DNA of 64,000 bases from COE1 sp963596435 (GCA_963596435.1 CAVBMG010000004.1:1-64000), one strand, 5' to 3'. Positions 25,255 to 35,160 are shown, counted from the first letter of the stretch. Notes: generated by a model not told the origin, from the sequence alone. Numbers and translations: made by a program.

Positions 25255-26904
25255 TTACTGGTTTAATTCTGATAAGCACTGGTCAATAATAGAACCAACT
25301 GTATCAACATATGTCTGAATAGCTGCATCAACATCGCCGCCATCAACTACTACTGTAGTGATGCATGCAAGCTTAGCATCGTAGATTGTACCGGATTCAT
25401 TTGTGAATGTCTCAGATACAGGTGAAGCAGGAGCATCTACACAGTTATTTGTGAAGAATTCATTACCTGCTGCTGCAAGCTCTGACTGGTCAGCATAACC
25501 GTTTGTTAAGTGGCATACAACCAATGCAGGGTCAATTGCATTCTTCTTCCAGATAGAGTTAGCATCGTTAGGTGATGGCTTTAAGTGGAACTCACCGTCA
25601 GCATATTCATATGTCTTCTCTTTATCTGTACCAGCGTTTGTTGTGAATGTTTCAGCTTCTGTAGACCAGTGAACGCCTTCTGCACCATATGTCCAAAGTG
25701 TCTGAACCTTGTCACCATCCATCATTGTCTCGATCAATGTATCGAAGATAGCCTGTTCACGGGAATCATCTCCGTCACCGTCATCAATAATAACCCATAC
25801 AGGAGCTTCTCTGTTAAGGTAACCTCCAACAGTATCCTTGATCTCAGCGATAGGAGCTAACTGAACTAATTCAGAATCAACATCGTTCTTTACAAGGTTA
25901 TCTGTAAGTGTCTGATACCAGGAACCTGCCCAGTATGTGAATACACCTGAGGAACCTGTCTGATCGTTAGAGAACCACTTTTCACGAGCGATCTTTGTAG
26001 ATGCTGTAAGTGTTTCAGGATCGATAGCGCCATCAGCGTATGCCTGCTGTAATCTTAATAATGCTGCCTTTGTTTCATCTGACTGGAATCCATCATACCA
26101 TGTACCGTTATCGTCCTGAACGATTGCTGGATATGCATCCTGCCAGAATTCAGGCAGGTAGTTGATGTAAGGAGCTTCGTTACCAACGAAACCTGCAGCA
26201 ACTACACCATATGTATCGCCATCTACACCGTTTCCATCAGGATCGCCGTTGTGGAAAGCAAGTAACATATTGTAGTAATCTTCATAAGTCTTAACATCAT
26301 CTGCGTTGATTCCAACTGCGTCTAACCAAGCTTTCTTAACATATGTAACGCAACCATTACCATAGGAGTTAGCGAAGCCATATAAATGACCTTCGGAATC
26401 CTTCAGGCTTTCGTTGATAGCAGGTAAATCCATACGAGCCTGGAAATCAGCGTTCTCATATGCTTCAGACATATCCCAAAGAAGACCTGTAGGTGCATAC
26501 TGCTTGAACATATCTGCTGACATGATCATTGCATCAGGATAATCGCCACCTGCGAATAAACGTCCAACTGCATCTGTATAACCAGAGTGGTCTAACTGCT
26601 GGACGTTAAGCTTAACATCATGTCCAAGTTCCTCGCTTACAGCCTGTTCCCACTGCTCTACGAATGCCTGCTGTCCATTATCAACTGTTGCTGTTAATGT
26701 ACCGTTTACTACGATGTTAAGTTCTGTAAGTTCATAAGATGATGTACTTTCTGTTGTTGCAGATGCATCTGCACTTGCAGCTTCTGTAGATGATGCAACG
26801 TTTGAATCTGTAGCTGTGCTTGCGCTATCAGAAGAGTTGCCACATGCAGCTAAAGATACAACCATAGCTGATGATAAAAGTAAAGATAATGCTTTCTTCT
26901 TCAT
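25255..26904 (-). CDS. Extracellular sugar-binding lipoprotein (LplA-like)
   Basis: A 549-residue solute-binding lipoprotein. The lipobox is SLAACGNSS, followed by a Ser/Thr/Ala-rich tether to about residue 55 and then a large two-lobed binding domain. Length fits the LplA/YesO-type proteins that bind large pectin- or hemicellulose-derived oligosaccharides. It is the first gene of the island, with GGGAGG upstream of the ATG. Neighbouring CE12 and AraC-type genes suggest an acetylated rhamnogalacturonan fragment as ligand. Confidence 0.93.
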   Translation of the reverse strand: MKKKALSLLLSSAMVVSLAACGNSSDSASTATDSNVASSTEAASADASATTESTSSYELTELNIVVNGTLTATVDNGQQAFVEQWEQAVSEELGHDVKLNVQQLDHSGYTDAVGRLFAGGDYPDAMIMSADMFKQYAPTGLLWDMSEAYENADFQARMDLPAINESLKDSEGHLYGFANSYGNGCVTYVKKAWLDAVGINADDVKTYEDYYNMLLAFHNGDPDGNGVDGDTYGVVAAGFVGNEAPYINYLPEFWQDAYPAIVQDDNGTWYDGFQSDETKAALLRLQQAYADGAIDPETLTASTKIAREKWFSNDQTGSSGVFTYWAGSWYQTLTDNLVKNDVDSELVQLAPIAEIKDTVGGYLNREAPVWVIIDDGDGDDSREQAIFDTLIETMMDGDKVQTLWTYGAEGVHWSTEAETFTTNAGTDKEKTYEYADGEFHLKPSPNDANSIWKKNAIDPALVVCHLTNGYADQSELAAAGNEFFTNNCVDAPASPVSETFTNESGTIYDAKLACITTVVVDGGDVDAAIQTYVDTVGSIIDQCLSELNQ

Positions 26905-26972
26905 TTCTTACTTTCCTCCCTAATATAAATTTTACTTTTCCGAACCTCAGGCGTTGCCTTTGCTCTGGATTT

Positions 26973-27001
26973 AACATATCATTTACACGTCTGCCAGACA
27001 A
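26973..27001 (-). promoter_or_regulatory. Candidate promoter of the sugar-binding protein operon, with overlapping dyad
   Basis: Minus-strand TTGTCT (26996-27001), 17 bases, TATGTT (26973-26978). The dyad GTCTGCCAGAC (26989-26999) overlaps the -35 box and would suit a bound regulator. Confidence 0.45.
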
Positions 27002-27071
27002 GTTACAATTTTTGCTGTGACGTACATTATTTGACTGAGTTTCCAAAAAAGCCCCATTTTTCAAGGGTTTC

Positions 27072-27087
27072 ATGTAAGTACTTACAT
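27072..27087. promoter_or_regulatory. Perfect 16-base palindrome between divergent genes
   Basis: ATGTAAGTACTTACAT is fully symmetric. It lies two bases before the -35 box of the araC-type gene and about 70 bases upstream of the divergent promoter. It is a good candidate operator for a dimeric regulator. Confidence 0.55.
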
Positions 27088-27088
27088 A

Positions 27089-27117
27089 TTGTTTTTTTTA
27101 TTTAAAACTGGTACAAT
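27089..27117 (+). promoter_or_regulatory. Candidate promoter of the AraC-type regulator gene
   Basis: TTGTTT (27089-27094), 17 bases, TACAAT (27112-27117). It gives a leader of about 40 bases to the ATG at 27163. Confidence 0.5.
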
Positions 27118-27162
27118 ACTACTATACAAACTGATAATTTATAATATCATGGAGAAAACTTG

Positions 27163-29424
27163 ATGATTTTGAATAGAATAAAATCAAAAAAAAATAAAAT
27201 TTCCACAACCGACAAACAGTCCCTCATGCTGCATATGGTAACTTCTTACAGTATTTTTCTGCTTGTAATTCTTATTTTATTCCTGTATCTGTACCAGTCT
27301 ACTGTCCATAACATACAGCATCAGTATAATTTCCAGCAGGAAGCTACTATGGTCAGCAATGTAGAGCTTTTTGAAAAAGATCTGAATATTATGAATGTAT
27401 ATTGCAGGCAGCTGCTCCAGAATAATTCTTTCCGCAAGCTTATTGCCTATCAGGATTCCCATGATACAAGCTTCTTAGACATGGGAATTTCCCTTGCAAC
27501 ACTTCTGTCTACAGATGTGTACCCGGAAGCATTGCTTCCAATTGAAGAGGTATATTGTTATATGCCCAATACAGATTATATCCTGTCTCCTAACTATTTT
27601 ATCAGTGCACAGCGATATTATAACTGGATGAAGAGGTATTCAGCTCCGGAATATGAGAACTGGCTGAAAGCGCTTTCAGAAGAATCCAATTATTACCGTT
27701 TTCTACCTATGGACAATGTTGCACCGAATTTCAGTAAGAACTACTATATGTACATGGTAAACATGAATGACCTCTACTACATGAAAGCAGATGCTGTTAT
27801 CTGCTTTGTGCTTGAGAAGGAAGAACTGTCTTCTCTGTTCACTTCACTTTCCTCTGATGATTCCGGGCAGGACTTTATCATAGCAGTAAATAAGGAAGGT
27901 TATCCTTTCTTGAGTCTGGTTTCTGATTCTGCTTCAGATTTCTCTGCAGACAGAATCTTTGAACTGAATTATAACGGCAATTTTTACAGCGGTTATGGAA
28001 GGCTTACGATAGGCAGGTATACGTCACAGCTTACAGGCTACACATATTATTACAGTTTTCCTGCTTTCTGCTATACCTCAGGTGCAATTGTAAAACAGGT
28101 GTTATATATCACATGTTTTTTAATTGCTTTCCTGTTTGGCATTTCCCTGATCATCCGTTTTTCAAGGAGAAATGTAGCGCCTATCATAAAACTGGGGCAG
28201 GAATTAAATGTTGCTGTAGAAGCACAAAATCATCTGCAGGAAGTTGTCGAAAGCCAGCGTCCAATCATCTGCATCAGCTATGTCAGGCAATTGCTGACAG
28301 GGCTTATTGCTTCCGAAGAAGAGGCTTCTTATATTAAAGAGTATCTGAATCTGTTCGGCGAACCTCTGTATTATAACTGTCTGTATATCGTTGCCTATAA
28401 TAATGCCGGTGAATCCGGAGAAAACACGCATCAGATACGTTCCTCTGATGACTTCAATCATATCATTACGGATGCTTTGCAGAATTATCTGGGGTCTCCT
28501 CTGTATTATTTCAACCCTGCAGACAGAACCTATGCACTGCTTCTGGCATGTACCAGGGAAGATGAAGCCAATCTGATTATCAGAACAAACGAAACAATTG
28601 TCCAGCTTCATAATTATCTGCTGGATACCTATGGAATCTGGTTGTTTGCAGGTATTGGCAGAAATACAGACAGCCTGACGAATGTATGGGAATCTTACCA
28701 GCAGGCTGTAGAATCCATCAGTTATACCAGTAAGAATTATTTCTTCTTTCCTTATGAATTTATTAAGAAGGATTCCAATGCCTTTTATTATCCACCTGAA
28801 TTGTCAACGAAGCTGATTCACTTCATTACGACCGGCAATACTTCTCAGGTACTGGAATTATTCAATCTGATTCATCAGGAAAATATCGAAGAACGTTCCC
28901 TTCCAATCAATTTGTTGAAGTTCCTGCTCTCCGATATTCGAAATACTCTGTTAAAAGCCAGATTTGCTCTGCCCAGTGGAATTTCCGCAGAAGTCACTGC
29001 CCAATTGGATGAACAGTTCAATGAACACGCTACATTCAAGCTGTGTGAAGACATTGCTCTGACTCTGTGTAAGCTCTTTGCCGTAGAATCAGAAGATACC
29101 AATCTGGTGACTGCAATCGAGAAATATATTGAAAAGAACTTTATGGACCCGTCAATGGGTCTGAATAAGATATCTGATGAATTCCAGATATCAGAAAGTT
29201 ATTTCTCACATATGTTCAAGGAAAAGACCGGCGTGAACTTCTCCACCTATCTGGAGAATATCCGTATGAGCGAAGCAGCCCATATGATCAAAGAAACAGA
29301 TATCAGCCTGAACGAATTGTATATCTCTGTTGGCTACAACAATGCCAACACCTTCCGACGTGCTTTCAAGAAAATCTATGGTGTTACTCCAAGCAGCATG
29401 CGTGAAAACAAAACTGACAAATAA
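27163..29424 (+). CDS. Membrane-spanning AraC-family regulator (YesN/Cache type)
   Basis: A 753-residue one-component sensor. Membrane helices lie at about residues 22-45 and 312-332, framing an extracellular Cache-like domain. The cytoplasmic part ends in an AraC/XylS double helix-turn-helix (last 100 residues: MGLNKISDEFQISESYFSHM and ISVGYNNANTFRRAFKKIYG). Such proteins sense sugars outside and activate adjacent uptake genes. It is divergent from the sugar-binding protein gene. The ATG at 27163 has GGAG eight bases upstream. Confidence 0.9.
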   Translation: MILNRIKSKKNKISTTDKQSLMLHMVTSYSIFLLVILILFLYLYQSTVHNIQHQYNFQQEATMVSNVELFEKDLNIMNVYCRQLLQNNSFRKLIAYQDSHDTSFLDMGISLATLLSTDVYPEALLPIEEVYCYMPNTDYILSPNYFISAQRYYNWMKRYSAPEYENWLKALSEESNYYRFLPMDNVAPNFSKNYYMYMVNMNDLYYMKADAVICFVLEKEELSSLFTSLSSDDSGQDFIIAVNKEGYPFLSLVSDSASDFSADRIFELNYNGNFYSGYGRLTIGRYTSQLTGYTYYYSFPAFCYTSGAIVKQVLYITCFLIAFLFGISLIIRFSRRNVAPIIKLGQELNVAVEAQNHLQEVVESQRPIICISYVRQLLTGLIASEEEASYIKEYLNLFGEPLYYNCLYIVAYNNAGESGENTHQIRSSDDFNHIITDALQNYLGSPLYYFNPADRTYALLLACTREDEANLIIRTNETIVQLHNYLLDTYGIWLFAGIGRNTDSLTNVWESYQQAVESISYTSKNYFFFPYEFIKKDSNAFYYPPELSTKLIHFITTGNTSQVLELFNLIHQENIEERSLPINLLKFLLSDIRNTLLKARFALPSGISAEVTAQLDEQFNEHATFKLCEDIALTLCKLFAVESEDTNLVTAIEKYIEKNFMDPSMGLNKISDEFQISESYFSHMFKEKTGVNFSTYLENIRMSEAAHMIKETDISLNELYISVGYNNANTFRRAFKKIYGVTPSSMRENKTDK

Positions 29425-29426
29425 GA

Positions 29427-29470
29427 ATGGGCAGTCATCAAAATCAAATCTGATGAATGCCCATTTTTTT
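29427..29470. terminator. Terminator between convergent araC-type gene and pyrC
   Basis: ATGGGCA (29427-29433) with TGCCCAT (29458-29464), and an inner TCATCA/TGATGA stem, followed by a run of seven T on the plus strand. The T run overlaps the pyrC stop codon. Confidence 0.9.
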
Positions 29471-30737
29471 ATCTTATTGGATAAATATTACCATTTACAA
29501 TGGTATATTTAATAACACCTGTTAGTTTTTTCCCAATAAAAGGAGAATTAGAAGATTTGGATGCAAATTTGTCTACCGTCCATTGTGCTTTCGGATTAAA
29601 AATAACTACATCAGCTGTAGAATCAATTGCAAGATTTCCTGCATTCAATCCATACATTCTGGCAGGGTTGCACGACATGCAAGACAAAAGTTGCATCATG
29701 CTTACTTTTCCTGTGTCTACCAGATTGGTAATGCCAAGAGAAAGTGCTGTCTCTAACCCGATAATTCCACTGGGAGCTTCTGTCAGCGGCTTACTCTTCT
29801 CCTCTGCGCTGTGAGGTGCATGGTCTGTTGCAATAATATCTATTGTTCCATCCTGAATACCTGCAATAATCGCCTGTCTGTCTTCTTCCAGTCTAAGAGG
29901 CGGATTCATCTTGGCAAGTGTGCCATGCTCTACCACCGCTTCCTGCGTCAGACTGAAATGATGTGGTGTTGCTTCCGCATGAATCTTAGTACTTTTCTGT
30001 CTTGCCTGGCGCACCAGCTCTACGCCCTCTTTCGTACTGATATGCTGTACGTCAATAATAACACCTGTTTTTAATGCTATTTCAAGGTCACGGGCTATTA
30101 AATCTATCTCTGCTTCTCTTGGTGAACCACCAATACCGAACTTCTTCTGTGCGATATCGCTATTTACACCATTATTGTTGATCAGCGCCGGATTCTCTTC
30201 ATGAAGGCTGACTGGCACACCAATACTTGCTGCTTTCACAAAAGCCTGTTCCAGAATATCGACATCCAACAGCGGTATCCCGTCATCTGTAAACCCAGCT
30301 GCACCCTTGCTGTACAAGAGCTCCATATCTACCAGTTCTTTGCCCTGTAATCCCTTAGAGACGCTGGCACAGCTGTATACATGAATCGGAGTATTCTTTC
30401 CCTTCTCCAATACATAGTTAAGTGTCTCTTCATTATCTACAACAGGTTTCGTATTCGCCATCAATACCACACTGGTAAATCCACCCTGCAAAGCTGCCTG
30501 TGCTCCTGTATCAATATCTTCCTTATAGGTAAATCCAGGATCTCTGAAATGAGCATGCACATCCACAAGCCCCGGTGCAACTACCATACCTGTGGCATCA
30601 ATTACCTCGCACCCTTCTTCCTGAATCTCACCACATGGTGCAATTCTGGCTATCTTACCATCTGCAATCAGAAGATCCCCCTTCTCTTCTCTCTTACAGG
30701 AAGGATCTATTATCGTTCCGTTTTTAATTAATATCAT
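29469..30737 (-). CDS. pyrC: Dihydroorotase
   Basis: A 422-residue zinc enzyme that cyclises carbamoyl-aspartate to dihydroorotate. It has the class I signature DVHAHFRDPGF with metal histidines, later DVQHIS and TDHAPHS with the catalytic Asp, and a long C terminus typical of the bacterial PyrC/AllB-like type. The ATG at 30737 follows GAGAGG. It precedes pyrK/pyrD in the same direction but is separated from them by the 7-kb pectin island. Confidence 0.95.
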   Translation of the reverse strand: MILIKNGTIIDPSCKREEKGDLLIADGKIARIAPCGEIQEEGCEVIDATGMVVAPGLVDVHAHFRDPGFTYKEDIDTGAQAALQGGFTSVVLMANTKPVVDNEETLNYVLEKGKNTPIHVYSCASVSKGLQGKELVDMELLYSKGAAGFTDDGIPLLDVDILEQAFVKAASIGVPVSLHEENPALINNNGVNSDIAQKKFGIGGSPREAEIDLIARDLEIALKTGVIIDVQHISTKEGVELVRQARQKSTKIHAEATPHHFSLTQEAVVEHGTLAKMNPPLRLEEDRQAIIAGIQDGTIDIIATDHAPHSAEEKSKPLTEAPSGIIGLETALSLGITNLVDTGKVSMMQLLSCMSCNPARMYGLNAGNLAIDSTADVVIFNPKAQWTVDKFASKSSNSPFIGKKLTGVIKYTIVNGNIYPIR

Positions 30738-30850
30738 ATGTTATTTTACCTCTCAATTCAGCATTTCATCCTGTAAATACAAAAATGCACTATCTGAATT
30801 TCAGCATTACAGGCTTACACCTTGATTACAGACCAAGTATAACATACGTA

Positions 30851-31273
30851 TTATCTAAATTCTACGGTCTTATCGGCAATCCCCTCTGTTTTTATTACCA
30901 CATAGGGATAAGATGCCACCTGTACTATCTGCTCTGATGCCTGCGGACCAATCAGAGTCGTATCTATTACAATCGTGTTCTCTGTCTCAAATAATTCATT
31001 CACACTAATACTATAGCCACTACTCTCCTGCTCTCCATACCCCACCGCAATATAGAGATCCTCCCCTCTCGTATAACTGATCTGAAAAGGCTTCTCCTTC
31101 TTCTCCTCAATCACATCCCGAAGCGCATCCGGCTGCTCCTCCTGAGCCACCACCGTAAACTCCAGATCCCGAACCTTCCCCTCATCCTCCTTCTCTACCG
31201 CACATCCCCCTAAAATTCCCATTACTGCTATCAATCCCGCAATAATAACATGTGTTTTTATATTTCTTATCAT
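30851..31273 (-). CDS. PrcB-like lipoprotein
   Basis: A 140-residue lipoprotein. The signal peptide ends in GILGGCAVEK. The mature part resembles the PrcB C-terminal domain (LYIAVGYGEQESSGYSISV, IVQVASYPYVVIKT), a small beta domain first described as a stabiliser of a spirochaete surface protease. Its role in Firmicutes is unknown. I chose ATG 31273; a GTG three codons earlier is an alternative, and neither has ideal ribosome-binding-site spacing. Confidence 0.7.
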   Translation of the reverse strand: MIRNIKTHVIIAGLIAVMGILGGCAVEKEDEGKVRDLEFTVVAQEEQPDALRDVIEEKKEKPFQISYTRGEDLYIAVGYGEQESSGYSISVNELFETENTIVIDTTLIGPQASEQIVQVASYPYVVIKTEGIADKTVEFR

Positions 31274-31403
31274 ACTTTTCACAATTCCTATTCCCTTTCT
31301 GCCTGATATTCTTATTATCTTATTCCTATTCTATTACCTTCCATGTCAGGTTATGTCTCTAATATGTTGCATTTCATATCCCCCTATGCTACACTAATTT
31401 CAC

Positions 31404-31769
31404 GTGTTATTAAAAATAAATAGAAAGAGATCAACGCTTCTAATCTGTGTTATTATCATTGCACTGGGAAGTCTCTCTTCCTTAGGCTATGGTCCTTTGG
31501 CAGATGTAAAAATCCTGGGTATGCAGTTTCTGGATTTCTTTGATTTCCTGACAAACTCCGTCATGATGCCAATTGCAGCCATTACAATCTGTCTCTTAGT
31601 ATCACGCACAATTGGCTCTGAAAAGATAGAAGAAGAAGTGACAAAGGAAGGAAAGCCCTTCCGCCGTAAGAAGATATTTTATTTTATGATTCAATATTTG
31701 TGCCCGGTTTTTGCTGCAATTATTCTCATCAGCTCCGTAGCCAATGCCTTTGGACTGATCTCCATGTAG
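31404..31769 (+). pseudogene. C-terminal remnant of a sodium:neurotransmitter symporter family transporter
   Basis: A frame of 121 residues matching only the end of an NSS/SNF transporter (about 440-450 residues normally): KRSTLLICVIIIALGSLSSL, LGMQFLDFFDFLTNSVMMPI and a final helix. A stop codon lies three codons upstream and the preceding 120 bases do not encode the missing helices. The only start is a GTG without a ribosome binding site. It is best read as a decayed gene fragment. Confidence 0.8.
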
Positions 31770-31837
31770 TACAGCCCTTGCTTTTATAGGATTTCTCCAC
31801 TATAATAAAGAAAAACACGAAAGCAGAAAGGTATAGT

Positions 31838-32590
31838 ATGATTCGATTAATTATTGTAGTACTTTTTGTAGTTCTATTTCTGATACTCAGTATCCCCATT
31901 ATGTTCGTAGAATGGATTATTGGTAAATTCAATCCGGGTGTGAAAGATCGTTCCTCTCTGGCAATTGTCAACTGGGCTTTCCGTGTCGTCCTTTTCCTGG
32001 CAGGCACTAAAGTTACTTTCATAGGTCTGGAAAATGTACCTACAGACACCCCGGTTCTCTATGTCGGCAATCATCGCAGTTTCTTTGATGTTGTCATCAC
32101 TTACACTAAGGTAGCCCGTGTAACCGGTTACATTGCAAAGAAAGAAATCGAGAAGGTTCCACTGCTGCGCATCTGGATGCGCAACCTGCACTGCCTTTTC
32201 CTTGACAGACAAGATATAAAGGCAGGATTAAAGACAATTCTGCAGGCAATTGAATTGATGAAAAATGGTATTTCCATCTGTATCTTCCCTGAGGGAACCA
32301 GAAACAAGGTGGCTGATACCTTTCTTCCTTTCCATGAAGGAAGCTTTAAGATTGCCCAGAAAGCAAACTGTCCTATCGTACCGATTACGATCAATAACAG
32401 TGCTGCCGTCTTAGAGGATCATTTTCCCAAAATTCGCAAGACACATGTCGTTGTAGAATATGGCAAACCTGTTTATATAAACGAGCTTGCCCCTGAGAAT
32501 AAGAAACAGCTTGCTCCCTATGTACAGCAGATTATCAGTGATACTTATTTTAAGAATAAAGAAAAATATGCTGAACTTTTGGCAAAATAA
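31838..32590 (+). CDS. plsC: 1-acyl-sn-glycerol-3-phosphate acyltransferase
   Basis: A 250-residue membrane enzyme that adds the second acyl chain in phosphatidic acid synthesis. It has an N-terminal membrane helix, the catalytic VGNHRSFFDV (HX4D) and the glycerol-phosphate-binding FPEGTRNK. The ATG at 31838 has AAAGG six bases upstream. It converges on murF with six bases between the stops. Confidence 0.94.
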   Translation: MIRLIIVVLFVVLFLILSIPIMFVEWIIGKFNPGVKDRSSLAIVNWAFRVVLFLAGTKVTFIGLENVPTDTPVLYVGNHRSFFDVVITYTKVARVTGYIAKKEIEKVPLLRIWMRNLHCLFLDRQDIKAGLKTILQAIELMKNGISICIFPEGTRNKVADTFLPFHEGSFKIAQKANCPIVPITINNSAAVLEDHFPKIRKTHVVVEYGKPVYINELAPENKKQLAPYVQQIISDTYFKNKEKYAELLAK

Positions 32591-32596
32591 ATGGCA

Positions 32597-33973
32597 TCAC
32601 GCCAGTATCTGTGGTATCTGCTTCACCACTTCTTCAAAATGCATACCATGAGAAGCCTTTACCAGCACAGTATCACCTGTCTGGAGAATCTCTCCCAGAT
32701 GTTCCAGCATAATATCTCTGTCTTCAAAATAGTAAGCCCTGCTGTCGGATTCTACAGCCTTCACGCCATCATACATATGTCTGCACAGATTACCCACGCA
32801 GATTATACAGTCAATCTTCTTGTATGCCGCATAGGTTCCAACCTCTTCATGCAGAGCCTTCTCATTGCTTCCCAGCTCAAACATATCTCCCAGAATTGCG
32901 ACCTTGCGGGTATTTGCCATACTTAACAGATCAATCGCAGCTTTCATGGATACCGGGTTGGCATTGTAGCAGTCATCAATAATCGTAACCTTATCCTCAT
33001 GAATGACGTGGCTTCTTCCACCAACAGGCTCTACGGAACCTATTCCTCTGGCAATCTCTTCATCAGACAATCCCATCACAGTCGCTACCGCTGTAGCAGC
33101 CAGGGCATTGTAGACCATATGCTCTCCGGGGAGTGGAATCTTAACGCCGAATGTTCTGCCTTCTCTATGGATATTGGCAGTGCTTCCTGCAAGTCCCTGG
33201 TTTACATAATCCGTTGCATATATTTCATTCTTACTGTCTTTTCCAAAGAAAAGCGGACGTTTACCGCGCAACTCGGTTACTGTCATCAGCTTATCATCAT
33301 CACCATTTAAGCATACTTTACCATCCGGCTGCATGAAGTCGAAGATCTCTGTCTTGGCTTTAAGAATACCATCCCTGGTTCCCAGATTCTCCAGATGGCA
33401 CTGTCCTATATTGGTAATCACACATACATCCGGCTGTGCAATACTGCTGAGACGATGCATCTCACCAAAATCACTGATGCCCATTTCCAGTACAGCCACT
33501 TCGATATTGTCTCTGATACGCAATACCGTAAGAGGTAAACCTATTTCATTATTAAAGTTTCCTTCGGTCTTTAATACCTGATAATGTGTCGCCAGTGTTG
33601 CTGCAATGAATTCCTTCGTGCTGGTCTTACCCACACTTCCGGTAATTCCCACTACCTTGATATTGAGCTGTTTCCTGTAAAAGGCAGCCACATCCTTGAG
33701 TGCCTGAAAACTGTCTTCTACTAAAATATATGCTCCTTTTGGGTTTTCGGGTGCTTTCTCACAGATTACACCAAGTGCGCCTTTTTCAAAAACAGCATCA
33801 ATAAAAGTGTGACCATCCACACGCTCGCCTTTTGTAGCAATAAATACATAACCAGCTTCCACCTTGCGGGAATCCAGCACAACACCTGCTGCTTCCTCCT
33901 CTGCATGCTGTCCTGCATTATGTAAAGAACCATTCACTGCTTTTGCGATGTTCGCCAACGTCATATTTTTCAT
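32597..33973 (-). CDS. murF: UDP-MurNAc-tripeptide--D-alanyl-D-alanine ligase
   Basis: A 458-residue cytoplasmic ATP-dependent ligase that adds D-Ala-D-Ala to complete the peptidoglycan stem peptide. Features: Mur ligase P-loop ITGSVGKTSTKEF, LEMGISDFGEM, and DDCYNANPVSMKAAI. The start at 33973 matches the family N terminus MTLANIAKAVNG; upstream in-frame starts overlap the end of ddl. It lies 22 bases after ddl, which makes its D-Ala-D-Ala substrate. Confidence 0.96.
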   Translation of the reverse strand: MKNMTLANIAKAVNGSLHNAGQHAEEEAAGVVLDSRKVEAGYVFIATKGERVDGHTFIDAVFEKGALGVICEKAPENPKGAYILVEDSFQALKDVAAFYRKQLNIKVVGITGSVGKTSTKEFIAATLATHYQVLKTEGNFNNEIGLPLTVLRIRDNIEVAVLEMGISDFGEMHRLSSIAQPDVCVITNIGQCHLENLGTRDGILKAKTEIFDFMQPDGKVCLNGDDDKLMTVTELRGKRPLFFGKDSKNEIYATDYVNQGLAGSTANIHREGRTFGVKIPLPGEHMVYNALAATAVATVMGLSDEEIARGIGSVEPVGGRSHVIHEDKVTIIDDCYNANPVSMKAAIDLLSMANTRKVAILGDMFELGSNEKALHEEVGTYAAYKKIDCIICVGNLCRHMYDGVKAVESDSRAYYFEDRDIMLEHLGEILQTGDTVLVKASHGMHFEEVVKQIPQILA

Positions 33974-33995
33974 GTTTTTGTCACACCTTTCTCTT

Positions 33996-35036
33996 TTATT
34001 CTGCTTCGTTGTATTTCTCCAGGGAGATTCTGATAATTTCTTCACACAGAGCATCAAAATCTACTCCTACCGCTGCTGCTTCCTGAGGCAACAGGGATGT
34101 AGGTGTCATACCCGGAAGTGTATTAGCTTCCAGACAATAGAAATGATACTCACGATCCATACGGAAATCTGCTCTTACATAAGTATGAAGGCGAAGCGCT
34201 CTGTATACTGCTTCTGCACAGCGCTGCATGCCTTCTGTTACTTCCTTTGGCAGCTCTGCAGGACAGGTCTCTACAGTAGAACCAGCCTGGTATTTGTTCT
34301 TATAATCATAGAAACCTACCTTGGGAGCAATCTCGATAATCGGCAGTGCTTTGCCATCCATAACACCAATGGAAAATTCTCTTCCATCTATATATTCTTC
34401 AATCAGGACTCTTTTTTCAAATGAAAATGCCTGCTTTAATGCATCCTGCAATTCCTGTGCATTCTCTGCCTTGTATACACCAACGCTGGAACCGCCTCTG
34501 TTGACCTTAACGATACATGGATAGGTATCCCATTGTGCCTCCTGTCCTACAGTGAGGGTAATTCCCTTTGGTGTTGGAATGTCATATTTTATAAATAATT
34601 CCTTGGAAATCACCTTATCCATAGCCAGTGCACTTGAGAAGTAATCTGTTCCTGTATACTTGATGTGCAAAAGGTCAAACATTGCCTGTACCTTACCATC
34701 TTCTCCATTCTGACCATGCAGTGCAAGGAATACAATATCACTCTGCTTACAGATATCAATGACATGAGGTCCTACTTCATTATAAGGATCGTCCTTTCTC
34801 ATGGCTCTTACCTGCTTGATATCAGGATTCTGGCTGGAGATTGCCTGAATGCTTTCACTCCAGTCCTTCTTAATGGCGAATACATCTGTATAATCTGCGC
34901 CCCCATAGCCAAGATATAAGTCTACCAGAACCACCTGATGTCCACTCTTTACCAGAGATTTATAGATCATCGATCCCGTTACAAGGGATACGTCTCTTTC
35001 TGTACTGGTTCCACCTGCTAATACTGTTATTTTCAT
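33996..35036 (-). CDS. ddl: D-alanine--D-alanine ligase
   Basis: A 346-residue ATP-grasp enzyme that joins two D-alanines for the cell wall. It starts MKITVLAGGTSTERDVS and has NRGGSSVGVYK, LIEEYIDGREFSIGVM and the C-terminal metal-binding LEANTLPGMTPTS. The ATG at 35036 has a GGTGG site upstream. It forms an operon with murF. Confidence 0.96.
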   Translation of the reverse strand: MKITVLAGGTSTERDVSLVTGSMIYKSLVKSGHQVVLVDLYLGYGGADYTDVFAIKKDWSESIQAISSQNPDIKQVRAMRKDDPYNEVGPHVIDICKQSDIVFLALHGQNGEDGKVQAMFDLLHIKYTGTDYFSSALAMDKVISKELFIKYDIPTPKGITLTVGQEAQWDTYPCIVKVNRGGSSVGVYKAENAQELQDALKQAFSFEKRVLIEEYIDGREFSIGVMDGKALPIIEIAPKVGFYDYKNKYQAGSTVETCPAELPKEVTEGMQRCAEAVYRALRLHTYVRADFRMDREYHFYCLEANTLPGMTPTSLLPQEAAAVGVDFDALCEEIIRISLEKYNEAE

Positions 35037-35160
35037 ATTAATAACCACCTTTCCATAACCTTCAAACCATTGTAGTATACTGTTTTTTACTCACAGTTCC
35101 TATCTTTCTTCCTAAAATAAACACTTTCGGTATACCACACCGCACTATTTGAACAGTATC

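Noticed and set aside
30738..30850. Repeated TTCAGCATT in the pyrC leader as an RNA regulatory element
   Set aside because: Two short direct copies without a stable terminator or anti-terminator pair; not enough to call a PyrR site or attenuator.
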